Below are positions 7,354 to 15,447 of a DNA stretch of 64,000 nt, piece after piece. This DNA comes from Bacteroidetes bacterium ADurb.Bin008 (GTDB lineage: Bacteria > Bacteroidota > Bacteroidia > Bacteroidales > Tenuifilaceae). A program made the translations under genes and the position numbers. Under the pieces are notes generated by a model that was not told where the DNA came from, made no database searches, and saw only the letters and a program-made list of their open reading frames with translations. Position 1 is the stretch's first letter. Every line of letters starts with the position of its first letter. The stretch covers positions 62,001 to 126,000 of the forward strand of contig MWFE01000030.1 of assembly GCA_002071445.1 (NCBI GenBank), written 5' to 3'.

Positions 7354-7745
7354 CAGCCTACCAACGTGACGATTACATCAGGTATCGCATAGAACGAGCT
7401 AAAGAAACCTTAGTGGAGGTAGAAAAGCATATTGAGAATTGCTTCTGGAATACTGCAGTGAATCGGTTGTATTATGCCTGTTTTTATGCTGTAAGCGCAC
7501 TGTTGCTTAAGAACAATATTGAAGTTTCGAGCCATTCAGGAGTTAGGCAGAAATTCGGACAGCTATTCGTTAAAACGGAAAAGTTTGACAAAGACTTAGC
7601 CAAACACTATGCTGACCTCTTTGAGAAAAGAAATAAAGGGGATTACAACGATTTTTTCGATTTCGATGAGGAAGCCGTTGCTAATCTCTACCCGTTATCC
7701 GTTGAATTCATTAATGCTATTGCGAAACTTTTAGATGATATCTAA
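7350..7745 (+). CDS. HEPN domain protein, toxin of a MNT/HEPN module (cassette 4)
   Basis: A 131-residue all-helical HEPN protein of the UPF0332 group. Typical features are AVNRLYYACFYAVSALL (about residues 36-52), SSHSGVRQKF (60-69) and LFEKRNKGDYNDF (90-102). The ribonuclease motif of many HEPN toxins is R-X4-6-H; here the corresponding place reads Arg94-X4-Tyr99, the variant common in this subgroup. The family role, RNA cleavage controlled by AMP addition by the partner, is established for related pairs; activity here is inferred. It ends just before the fourth attC-like site. Confidence 0.85.
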   Translation: MTAYQRDDYIRYRIERAKETLVEVEKHIENCFWNTAVNRLYYACFYAVSALLLKNNIEVSSHSGVRQKFGQLFVKTEKFDKDLAKHYADLFEKRNKGDYNDFFDFDEEAVANLYPLSVEFINAIAKLLDDI

Positions 7746-7748
7746 CTA

Positions 7749-7820
7749 CGGGTAACAGAGGCTTGCCTCGACTTTGAGATGGCGGGATCGGGACGGGAGC
7801 CAAGCTGCGGACTGTTAAAA
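7749..7820 (+). other. attC-like recombination site 4
   Basis: A compact site of about 72 bases from core CGGGTAAC (7749-7756) to GTTAAAA (7814-7820). The left core is complementary to the cassette start GTTATCCG (6970-6977) in 7 of 8 bases. AGAGGCTTG on the left pairs with CCAAGC on the right. The central part (7770-7792) nearly repeats site 3. No further site was found downstream, so this is taken as the right end of the array, unless the next gene is a fifth cassette whose end has decayed. Confidence 0.6.
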
Positions 7821-7831
7821 TTTTATATACT

Positions 7832-8761
7832 ATGAATCAAAGAACCTTTATTTATTTGCTGTTTTGCGCAGTAACTACTCTCATTTCTTTTGATTTTTAT
7901 GCTGGAAATATAGGTAATAATCAGACTTTGATGAATTGTGGTGCTGCCCAAGGCGATGATCCAGAAACTTTTGAGGTTACTTTCAATATTATGATGGATG
8001 AAGTGTCACAATACTTCAATCCAGATATTGACGTAGTTTACATTACGGGAAGCATGCTGAATTGGGCAGTACCAGGCGAAGAACCAGAACTGCAAACCAT
8101 GCACCGTGTCGGTGATTCGTTTACATTCACTCAAACATTTAATCTCGAAGTAGGAGAATACGAGTATAAATATTTTCTCAATGAAGGATGGAGCGGTGGA
8201 ATATGGTATGGTGAGCCAAATTTCACAATAACTGTTGTGCAAGATATGAATGTTGATGATATTTGGAATATACCAGGGCAGCAGTGGGGTTTATCACTTA
8301 TTCTTCTGGCTAACTCTGAAAATGCTGGGACAGTTACTGGCGAAGGTTCCTTTCTGTCCAACGCTATAGCACATATCTCTGCCACCCCTTTTGAAGGTTT
8401 TGATTTTGTCAAATGGACAAGAAATGATGATGAAGTTGTCAGTACTGATGCCGACTATCAATTCAATATGCCGAATAGCAATCTTACCCTGACTGCCCAT
8501 TTTGATAATGGAAATTATGTGAATAAACCAGAAGAATTTCAGTTAAAAGTTTTCCCCAACCCCTCGCAGAACTATCTTATAATCAAATCTGCCAGTATAA
8601 TTAGTAATATCAGTATTTCTGATATTGGTGGAAAAGTTTTTTTAGCCCAATGTCTTAATAATAATGAATTCCGCCTTGACCATAATTGGAATCCCGGAGT
8701 GTACATATTTACAATAGAAACTGCGAATGGAGTTTTCGTAACAAAGTTGTTGATACAATAG
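7832..8761 (+). CDS. Secreted T9SS cargo with starch-binding-like and InlB-type repeats
   Basis: A 309-residue exported protein. Residues 1-24 look like a signal peptide. About 45-150 resemble a carbohydrate-binding module of the CBM20/48 type (VVYITGSMLNWAVPG, SFTFTQTFNLEVGEYEYKYFL). About 155-230 resemble a divergent InlB B-repeat (GTVTGEGSF, ATPFEGFDFVKWT, NSNLTLTAHF). The last 75 or so residues are a type A T9SS sorting domain (KVFPNPSQNYL, GVYIFTIETANG). The protein is expected to be released or anchored at the cell surface. It begins 11 bases after attC-like site 4, so it could be a fifth cassette, but no closing site follows it. Confidence 0.8.
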   Translation: MNQRTFIYLLFCAVTTLISFDFYAGNIGNNQTLMNCGAAQGDDPETFEVTFNIMMDEVSQYFNPDIDVVYITGSMLNWAVPGEEPELQTMHRVGDSFTFTQTFNLEVGEYEYKYFLNEGWSGGIWYGEPNFTITVVQDMNVDDIWNIPGQQWGLSLILLANSENAGTVTGEGSFLSNAIAHISATPFEGFDFVKWTRNDDEVVSTDADYQFNMPNSNLTLTAHFDNGNYVNKPEEFQLKVFPNPSQNYLIIKSASIISNISISDIGGKVFLAQCLNNNEFRLDHNWNPGVYIFTIETANGVFVTKLLIQ

Positions 8762-9559
8762 AATTTCTAATCAAGTTTTAAAAACAGGTGCCAGAATAGT
8801 TAAAATAAATAATAGTCAATCAGAGAGTGTATTAAGAAAAACCAAGAAGAGTTTTGTTCAAATCATATTAAATGGAGAAAAAACTGTTTAACCAAAATAA
8901 ATCACATGTTACAATACGGGACATAACTAATTTGGGATAAATGAGCTGTGCTCATGTTCAAAGGCCGTAGGAATGGTCAAAGCAACTCGATGAAGTTTCT
9001 GCTCCGTACATCCAAACTAGCCTCACCCCCATCCGTTGGCTACAATCCCATGCCGACAACAACCTGCAAATTATTAGGGCTACAAAAGGGCAAAAACCAC
9101 CTTGCCAAATGGCTCATCGGGAATTCTCCGATATTGGTTTTCCAGTTCATTACGGCCTAACGGACAAGAATTAAAGATTATTGAAAGAAATGGATAAATC
9201 CATTGACGAAAGATTATTGCACCACCATAACCCACGGTTTAAACAGGGCAATGGAAAATGGAAATGAACAAAGTGGCAAGGGCTGTTACATCATCAGAAG
9301 GAGCATTGCCATAAAAAAAAATTGTGATACGACGGAATATTTTTTTGTGATTTTTATTGACATCATGCAGTTAATTCATTACCTTTATTTGCGCGATGGA
9401 GTATTTTTTCCCTTTGTCTTGGTTCTTTGCATGTAGTATGTTCTTCATTTAATGGCAAGTAAATATTGAAGTAACCCTTTTGTATTACCTTTTTTTCATT
9501 TACTCCTCGCTCGTCCTATGTCTTCATACGTGAATTAATATTTTAAAACTCATATAACC
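8762..9559. other. Gene-poor stretch of about 800 bases
   Basis: No intact gene could be supported. The short open readings at 8948-9160 and 9203-9436 have no family resemblance. One frame at 8971-9267 looks protein-like apart from a single stop and is listed as a possible remnant. The remainder (9268-9559) shows only A+T-rich sequence, with no clear promoter directly ahead of the gene at 9560. Confidence 0.5.
8971..9267 (+). pseudogene. Possible gene remnant, unidentified
   Basis: Read in the frame beginning GAA at 8971, the sequence gives protein-like text: WSKQLDEVSAPYIQTSLTP, then RWLQSHADNNLQII and GFPVHYGLTDKN, a stop at 9172-9174, then RLLKEMDKSIDERLLHHHNP and a stop at 9265-9267. There is no start codon and no family that I recognise. 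It may be a piece of a lost gene; chance cannot be excluded. Confidence 0.25.
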
Positions 9560-10477
9560 ATGAAACAAACAATTATTATTGCCGGAATGCTTTTGTTAGT
9601 TACTCTTAATGCAAAAGCTCAGGACTATGTCCCGTTCCCAACCGGAAATGTCAACTGGAATGTATTTTATGCCGGGACGTGTGAAGAAGCACCACCCGAT
9701 AGCATACTCATTAGGTACGCAATACATGGTGATACTGTAATTAATGATATTCAGTATTTGAAACTTTGCATTGAAGAAGGTGATACCTTGAATCCAATCA
9801 TTAGAGGAATTGGCGGATTGAGGGAAAACGATAAAAAAATTTATTACCTGGGAGAAACTATTTTCAGTTTATATTGTGAAGAGGAATTTTTGCTCTACGA
9901 TTTCACAAAGCAGATTGGTGATACCATTAAACACGACCCTGAAGGTTTATTCTTTTCCGTTATCCTTGACATTGATTCAGTGTTGATTGGAGATGGCTAT
10001 AGGAAAAGATACTCCATTGACAACCATTGGTTTTACCATAATCCTGATTACATCATTGAGGGGATTGGTAGCGTTGTCAATGGTTTACTGGGACATATAT
10101 CGGACATCCCCACCTGTGGTACTCATTATTGGGAACATGTTTGCTTTAGGGAGAATGGCATCGTTAAGTACCTTAACCCGGCATTCGATGAGTGCTTCCC
10201 AAGCCATCTACTGTCCGGAGTAAAGCCACCGGCTTATGAACCAACTATTCAGTTGTATCCCAATCCGTTTAAAAATGAGATTGTGATTGTTAATCAGCAT
10301 AACTGCAGTGATTTATTTTTTAAACTCATTGATATCAATGGGAAAACTGTAATTACCTCAAGCATAAAGGGCAATAAAGTTTCTGTCCCTGTGAATATCA
10401 GCACGGGAATTTACAATGCAGTGCTTATTGATGGCAGTGGAAAGATTTTGATTACCCAAAAAATGGTGAAGGAATAA
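9560..10477 (+). CDS. Secreted protein with T9SS sorting domain
   Basis: A 305-residue exported protein with a signal peptide (MKQTIIIAGMLLLVTLNAKAQ, cleavage after about residue 20). The central part has no recognised fold; it contains repeated short GDT and GGL/GIG motifs and several cysteines (for example GTCEEAP, YCEEEF, IPTCGTH), which could form disulfides outside the cell. The C-terminal 80 or so residues are a T9SS type A sorting domain (IQLYPNPFKNEIVIV, LIDINGKTV, STGIYNAVLIDGSG). Its partner genes are other T9SS cargos on each side. The function is unknown. Confidence 0.82.
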   Translation: MKQTIIIAGMLLLVTLNAKAQDYVPFPTGNVNWNVFYAGTCEEAPPDSILIRYAIHGDTVINDIQYLKLCIEEGDTLNPIIRGIGGLRENDKKIYYLGETIFSLYCEEEFLLYDFTKQIGDTIKHDPEGLFFSVILDIDSVLIGDGYRKRYSIDNHWFYHNPDYIIEGIGSVVNGLLGHISDIPTCGTHYWEHVCFRENGIVKYLNPAFDECFPSHLLSGVKPPAYEPTIQLYPNPFKNEIVIVNQHNCSDLFFKLIDINGKTVITSSIKGNKVSVPVNISTGIYNAVLIDGSGKILITQKMVKE

Positions 10478-10715
10478 AACAGCCGGAAATATCCAATCAT
10501 TGATATTTTCAGGCAGCAGGGTGCTATTTGTTCTATATTGATTGACACGATGCGAAAGCCCCTGCAAAGGGGAAATGGCTTATCCCAATGAATGTTACAT
10601 CAATGATAGTGGACTTGTGAATTTCATAATATGAGGATATTCAGATATTAACCTTGATTTTTTTAGTCTTTAACATCTTGAGTTTGTAACGATTTAACCA
10701 TTAATACTGACAGCC

Positions 10716-11546
10716 ATGAAAAAGTTAATTTTTACATTGTTTTTGTGTGGACTTTTAACCAATTTTCTTAAAAGCCAGGATTTCAGCCTACGTTTATTTG
10801 TAACTGATAGCGAGAATAGAAAAGATTCAATTCAATTTGGACTGAAAAATAATGCCACTCTGGGCGTCGATAGTCTTCTGGGCGAACAAGACATATATGG
10901 CCAACCGTGGGATTCGTTGGATATCAGAATTATTCACAGGGATATTGCTGAGCATCACTGTTTAAGAGCGTCATATTTTGATGACCCCCCTGAGAATATA
11001 TATTTTGATTCCAATGCCGACTTTAAAATAGAATTTAGGCCGATAAGTGGTGCATTTGGGACGATAGGAATGAATTTTGAAATCCTTATTCATTCTTCAA
11101 ACCCACCAATATTCATTACCACAGATTTTTCAGAAATATTTGGGAATATGTTGTATGAAGGTTATTCTTCAATACATTTATTGGATGATAATTGTGATGC
11201 CGTTATCACGGAGTATATCATATACGATGTGGATAATCCTAATGATACTCTGTTTACCTCGAATAGTACTTTGACTACCATAGCAGTACAATTTGAACAC
11301 GAAGTAAGTGTTAAGTTAAATGCTGATAAGAAAATTATCGTTTGCCCAAATCCGGCGAAGGATGAAATAAAAGTAATTGCCGATATTCCGATAATCGTGA
11401 AGATGCACGATATTCACGGGAAGGAGTTGAAAGTTTCATATACCAATAGGATTAATACCTCTGATTTAATAAAAGGCTTTTACATTATTCATGTTTACAA
11501 TCATAACGGCGAGTTATTGAAAGTTGACAAGATACTAATAGAATAA
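10716..11546 (+). CDS. Secreted protein with T9SS-type sorting domain
   Basis: A 276-residue exported protein with a signal peptide (MKKLIFTLFLCGLLTNFLKSQ). Residues 22-200 contain beta-rich, acidic sequence of no recognised family (DFSLRLFVTDSENRKDS, GLKNNATLGVDSLLGE). The end of the protein (IIVCPNPAKDEIKVIAD, MHDIHGKELKV, LIKGFYIIHVYNHNGEL) is a T9SS sorting domain. It is a likely surface or released protein and the third such cargo in this cluster. A hairpin without a T-tract (10484-10513) separates it from the gene before. Confidence 0.82.
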   Translation: MKKLIFTLFLCGLLTNFLKSQDFSLRLFVTDSENRKDSIQFGLKNNATLGVDSLLGEQDIYGQPWDSLDIRIIHRDIAEHHCLRASYFDDPPENIYFDSNADFKIEFRPISGAFGTIGMNFEILIHSSNPPIFITTDFSEIFGNMLYEGYSSIHLLDDNCDAVITEYIIYDVDNPNDTLFTSNSTLTTIAVQFEHEVSVKLNADKKIIVCPNPAKDEIKVIADIPIIVKMHDIHGKELKVSYTNRINTSDLIKGFYIIHVYNHNGELLKVDKILIE

Positions 11547-11844
11547 AAACGTATTTTAATTAGTGTCTATGCTATTCTGGCTTGAATTGCCTGAGAATTA
11601 GTTCGGTACTAATAAGATCTTTTTTCACGGTTAAATCAGGCATGGTGCTTTCATACTGGCCTCGTAACCACAGGCTAAGTCAATGTGTAGTAAAGAAAAG
11701 CGAACCTTTGCCAACGGGGAAAAGATGAAAAGGGCATTTGCCCTTTTTATTATACCTGTTCTTTACACATAATCCTGTTATTAACTGCGCTTCTGCCCCA
11801 GCCCTTGCGGTACACCATCCCGTTATTAAGATTAAGTTTTTTAC
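11547..11844. other. Intergenic stretch between T9SS cargo and recG
   Basis: No gene was found in these 298 bases. It holds one strong terminator hairpin (11728-11748), listed separately, about 180 bases after the preceding stop. The recG promoter starts directly after it. Confidence 0.6.
11728..11748 (+). terminator. Intrinsic terminator ahead of recG
   Basis: AAAAGGGCA (11728-11736) and TGCCCTTTT pair with a two-base loop, followed by further T residues. It would end transcription coming from the T9SS cargo cluster before recG. Confidence 0.65.
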
Positions 11845-11852
11845 TAAATTTG
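11845..11852 (+). promoter_or_regulatory. recG promoter -7 element
   Basis: TAAATTTG fits TAnnTTTG. Transcription would start at about 11856-11859, on top of the ATG at 11857, which supports the next in-frame ATG (11875) as the true start of recG. Confidence 0.5.
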
Positions 11853-11874
11853 CCCTATGGGCGTTAACCTGTCA

Positions 11875-13962
11875 ATGGATATCATGTACCTTCCGGGGGT
11901 TGGGCCGAAGCGGGCTGAACTTCTGCGTAAGGAGTTGAATATCCACACCCTGAACGACCTGCTTTACTACTTCCCTTTTAAGTATGTCGATCGCTCGAAG
12001 TTCTATACCATTGCCGAACTAAACCCTGATTTGCCCTATATCCAGATTATCGGGCAGGTAGTGAGTCTGCGAGAAGTGGGGGCCGGAAGGGCCAAACGGC
12101 TCACCGGCATCTTTTCCGACTCCACCGGATCCATTGAACTGGTTTGGTTCAAGGGCTTGAAATGGGTTGCGCGTAGCCTGAAGCCCAATGTGAAGTATGT
12201 GATTTACGGTAAGCCCACACTATTCGGAAACAAGATTAACATTGCGCACCCCGAGGTGGAGGAGTATATTCCCGGGCAGGAGAAGCAGAGCGCTGCCCTG
12301 CAGGCAGCATACAGCACCACCGAGAAGTTGAAGAACAGCTACATCTCCTCAAAAACTATTCTGAAGTTGCAGCAAACGCTGGCAGAGATGCTGAATGGGA
12401 ATATCCCCGAAACCCTGCCCATGTACATTGTCGATAGGCTTAGGCTGATGACGCTGCCCGAGGCGTTGAAGAATATCCATTTTCCCACTTCAGCCACGGT
12501 GCTGAAGAAAGCACAGACGAGGCTCAAGTTTGAGGAGCTTTTTTACATACAGCTAAACTTGTTATTTAGGCGGAGCGAGAGGTTGGAAAAAAACAATGGC
12601 CATGTTTTCAAGGTGGTTGGCGATATTTTCAACCAATTCTATAGCCAAAAGTTGCCCTTCGAACTCACCGAAGCGCAGAAGCGTGTAATCCGTGAGATTC
12701 GTAAGGACATGGGATCGGGTAAGCAGATGAATCGCCTGTTGCAGGGCGATGTGGGTAGCGGGAAAACGTTGGTTGCCCTTATGTCCATGCTTATTGCCAT
12801 TGACAATGGCTATCAGGCGTGTATTATGGCACCCACCGAGATACTGGCAAACCAGCATTACGAAACCATCACTGAGATGCTCGATGGTATGCCTGTGAAC
12901 GTGGGACTGCTCACAGGGAGCACGAAGAAAAAGGAACGCACAGGTCTGCATACCATGCTTGAGGACGGATCGTTGCATATCATCATTGGCACCCATGCGT
13001 TGCTGGAGGATGTGGTGAAGTTCAACAATCTGGGGTTGGTGATAATCGATGAACAGCAGCGTTTTGGGGTGGTACAGCGTGCCAAATTGTGGGATAAGAA
13101 CGAGGACCCGCCCCATATGCTGGTGATGACAGCAACTCCCATTCCACGCACTCTGGCCATGACCTTCTATGGCGATTTGGATAAAAGCATTATCGACCAG
13201 ATGCCGCCGGGGCGTAAACCTGTAAAAACCATTCATTACCCCGAGAATAAGCGTATCCTGGTTTACGGGCTTATGCGAGAGCAGATCAGGCAGGGCAGGC
13301 AGGTTTACATCGTTTATCCCCTCATTAAGGAATCGGAAAAGATGGATTATCAAGATCTTATGGATGGGTACGATACCGTTGTGCGGCATTTCCCGCCACC
13401 GGAGTATGCCACTTTGGTGGTACATGGACAGATGAAGCCTGAGGAAAAGGATAAATCCATGCAGCTGTTTGCCGCCGGAAAGGCGCATATACTGATGGCA
13501 ACCACGGTAATAGAGGTGGGGGTAAACGTACCCAATGCCTCGGTAATGGTTATCGAAAGCGCAGAGCGCTTTGGGCTTTCACAGCTGCACCAGCTGAGAG
13601 GCAGGGTGGGGCGTGGTGCCGACGAGAGCTACTGCGTGCTGATTTCGGGAGTGAAAATGTCCAACGAATCGCGCGAAAGGCTGCTTACCATGGTTTCTAC
13701 CAACGATGGATTCGCGATTGCTGAAGCGGATATGAAAATACGTGGGCCCGGTGATGTGGAAGGAACACAGCAAAGCGGGTTGCCCTATGAACTGAAGATC
13801 GCCAGTCTTGTTCATGACACTCCGTTACTACAGCACGCATACAGCATAGCCAAGGATATCATAGATGGAGATAAGTTGCTGACTCAACCTAAGAATGTGA
13901 TTCTACGCGAGCAGTTGGAAAGGCTGTTGCAGCGCTCCACCGATTATGGGAACATTGGGTAA
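11875..13962 (+). CDS. recG: ATP-dependent DNA helicase RecG
   Basis: A branch-migrating helicase that remodels stalled replication forks and Holliday junctions. With the start at 11875 it has 695 residues, the usual family length. The N-terminal wedge domain contains YLPGVGPKRAELLRKEL and an OB-fold (IQIIGQVVSLREVGAG). The helicase core shows Walker A LLQGDVGSGKT, motif II VIIDEQQRFGVVQR, motif III MTATPIPRTLAMTFYGDLD, and motif VI QLHQLRGRVGRG. Motif II reads DEQQ where RecG proteins usually have DEQH. The frame also opens with an ATG at 11857, but a promoter element ends five bases before it. No partner gene lies in the same operon. Confidence 0.95.
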   Translation: MDIMYLPGVGPKRAELLRKELNIHTLNDLLYYFPFKYVDRSKFYTIAELNPDLPYIQIIGQVVSLREVGAGRAKRLTGIFSDSTGSIELVWFKGLKWVARSLKPNVKYVIYGKPTLFGNKINIAHPEVEEYIPGQEKQSAALQAAYSTTEKLKNSYISSKTILKLQQTLAEMLNGNIPETLPMYIVDRLRLMTLPEALKNIHFPTSATVLKKAQTRLKFEELFYIQLNLLFRRSERLEKNNGHVFKVVGDIFNQFYSQKLPFELTEAQKRVIREIRKDMGSGKQMNRLLQGDVGSGKTLVALMSMLIAIDNGYQACIMAPTEILANQHYETITEMLDGMPVNVGLLTGSTKKKERTGLHTMLEDGSLHIIIGTHALLEDVVKFNNLGLVIIDEQQRFGVVQRAKLWDKNEDPPHMLVMTATPIPRTLAMTFYGDLDKSIIDQMPPGRKPVKTIHYPENKRILVYGLMREQIRQGRQVYIVYPLIKESEKMDYQDLMDGYDTVVRHFPPPEYATLVVHGQMKPEEKDKSMQLFAAGKAHILMATTVIEVGVNVPNASVMVIESAERFGLSQLHQLRGRVGRGADESYCVLISGVKMSNESRERLLTMVSTNDGFAIAEADMKIRGPGDVEGTQQSGLPYELKIASLVHDTPLLQHAYSIAKDIIDGDKLLTQPKNVILREQLERLLQRSTDYGNIG

Positions 13963-14122
13963 TGCGGTTTATTCAGCGGTAACAGCCAAGTTGTAGTATC
14001 TTGGTGTGATGTGCTACATTCCGTTGTTCCCAGGCAGCGGCAAGATTCTGTACTCCATCCCTTATCATCTTAAGATTTATATCAATCTCAATTGGCTTAG
14101 TGGATTTTTTGAAATGGAATGC

Positions 14123-14130
14123 TATATTTG
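14123..14130 (+). promoter_or_regulatory. Promoter -7 element of the M16 peptidase operon
   Basis: TATATTTG, matching TAnnTTTG, lies 30 bases before the ATG at 14161. A -33 element is not obvious. Confidence 0.45.
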
Positions 14131-14160
14131 CTACTCGTTTACCCAACATTATAAATTCAG

Positions 14161-15399
14161 ATGGTAGAATTCCACAGGTTTTCGCTCGAAAATGGCCTTA
14201 AAGTCATTGTTCATCAGGATGAAACCACGCCAATCGTTACATTTAACCTGCTCTACAATGTGGGTTCCAGGGATGAAGACCCCGAAAGAACCGGTTTTGC
14301 CCACCTGTTTGAACACTTGATGTTTGGCGGGTCGGTGAATATCCCTGTTTACGACGAGCCGCTGGAAAGGGCAGGAGGCGAGAATAACGCTTTTACCTCA
14401 ACCGATATTACCAACTATTACATCACAGTTCCTCGCGAGAATCTGGAAACAGCCTTTTGGCTTGAAAGCGATAGAATGCTTTCGCTGGATTTTTCGCAGC
14501 GTAGCCTTGATATACAAAAGAGCGTTGTGATTGAGGAGTTTAACCAGCGATACCTGAATCAGCCCTATGGCGATGCCTGGTTACTGCTCCGCCCTTTGGC
14601 ATACAAAGTACATCCGTACCGATGGCCTACCATTGGGAAAGACCCGAAGCATATTATGGATAGTAATCTGCAGGAGGTTAAAGATTTTTTCTTCAGCTAC
14701 TATGCCCCAAACAACGCCATCCTGTGCCTCTCGGGAAATGTTACCATTGACGAGGTTAAGCATTTGGCAAACAAGTGGTTTGCACCAATCCCATCACGTG
14801 AGGTAAAACCTAAAAATTTGCCAAAGGAACCTACTCAAATCGAGCAAAGGGTGATGGAAGTTACGCGGAGCGTTCCTTTCCATTCCATCTACACGGCATT
14901 CCATATGTGCCATCGCCTCCATCCCGATTATCATGTTGTTGACCTGATCAGCGATATCCTTTCCAATGGCAAGTCGTCGCGATTATACCAGAATCTGGTT
15001 AAGGGAAAGGAGCTGTTCAGCAGTATAGATGCGTACATTACCGGCGAAATTGACGAAGGTTTACTGGTGGTGGCCGGGATTCTCAATAAGGACGTTGACC
15101 CCTACGATGCTCAGGGGGCAATCTTTGAAGAACTTCAGGATTTACCTAAGTCGCTGAACGAGCAGGAGTTGGAAAAGGTTAAAAACCGCCTGGAATCAAC
15201 CTTTACCTTCGGGCTTACCAATAGCCTCGATAAGGCTATGAACCTGTGCTACTTCGAACTCCTTGGCGATGCCAATATGATTAACACAGAGGTGGAGCGT
15301 TATCGGAAGGTAACCATAGCGGATGTACAAAGGGTTTCTTCCCGGCTCTTTAACGTAAGCAATAGTTCGACCCTTATTTACCGGGCCGAAAAACGATAA
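14161..15399 (+). CDS. M16 zinc metallopeptidase, catalytic subunit
   Basis: A 412-residue peptidase of the pitrilysin/mitochondrial-processing-peptidase family. The inverted zinc motif HXXEH is present as HLFEH in GFAHLFEHLMFGGS (about residues 46-59), with a downstream Glu in VVIEEFNQRY as the expected third ligand. The C-terminal half carries the second, non-catalytic M16 lobe. There is no signal peptide, so a cytosolic location is predicted unless exported by another route. It is followed 48 bases later by a non-catalytic M16 gene, the usual heterodimer arrangement. Confidence 0.93.
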   Translation: MVEFHRFSLENGLKVIVHQDETTPIVTFNLLYNVGSRDEDPERTGFAHLFEHLMFGGSVNIPVYDEPLERAGGENNAFTSTDITNYYITVPRENLETAFWLESDRMLSLDFSQRSLDIQKSVVIEEFNQRYLNQPYGDAWLLLRPLAYKVHPYRWPTIGKDPKHIMDSNLQEVKDFFFSYYAPNNAILCLSGNVTIDEVKHLANKWFAPIPSREVKPKNLPKEPTQIEQRVMEVTRSVPFHSIYTAFHMCHRLHPDYHVVDLISDILSNGKSSRLYQNLVKGKELFSSIDAYITGEIDEGLLVVAGILNKDVDPYDAQGAIFEELQDLPKSLNEQELEKVKNRLESTFTFGLTNSLDKAMNLCYFELLGDANMINTEVERYRKVTIADVQRVSSRLFNVSNSSTLIYRAEKR

Positions 15400-15447
15400 A
15401 AAAATAATAAGTAAACAGCATTTTGCCCAAAAGATAACCCATAACGC

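Noticed and set aside
12562..13488. 308-codon open frame on the minus strand inside recG
   Set aside because: It lies fully inside the well-conserved recG frame and its translation resembles no family.
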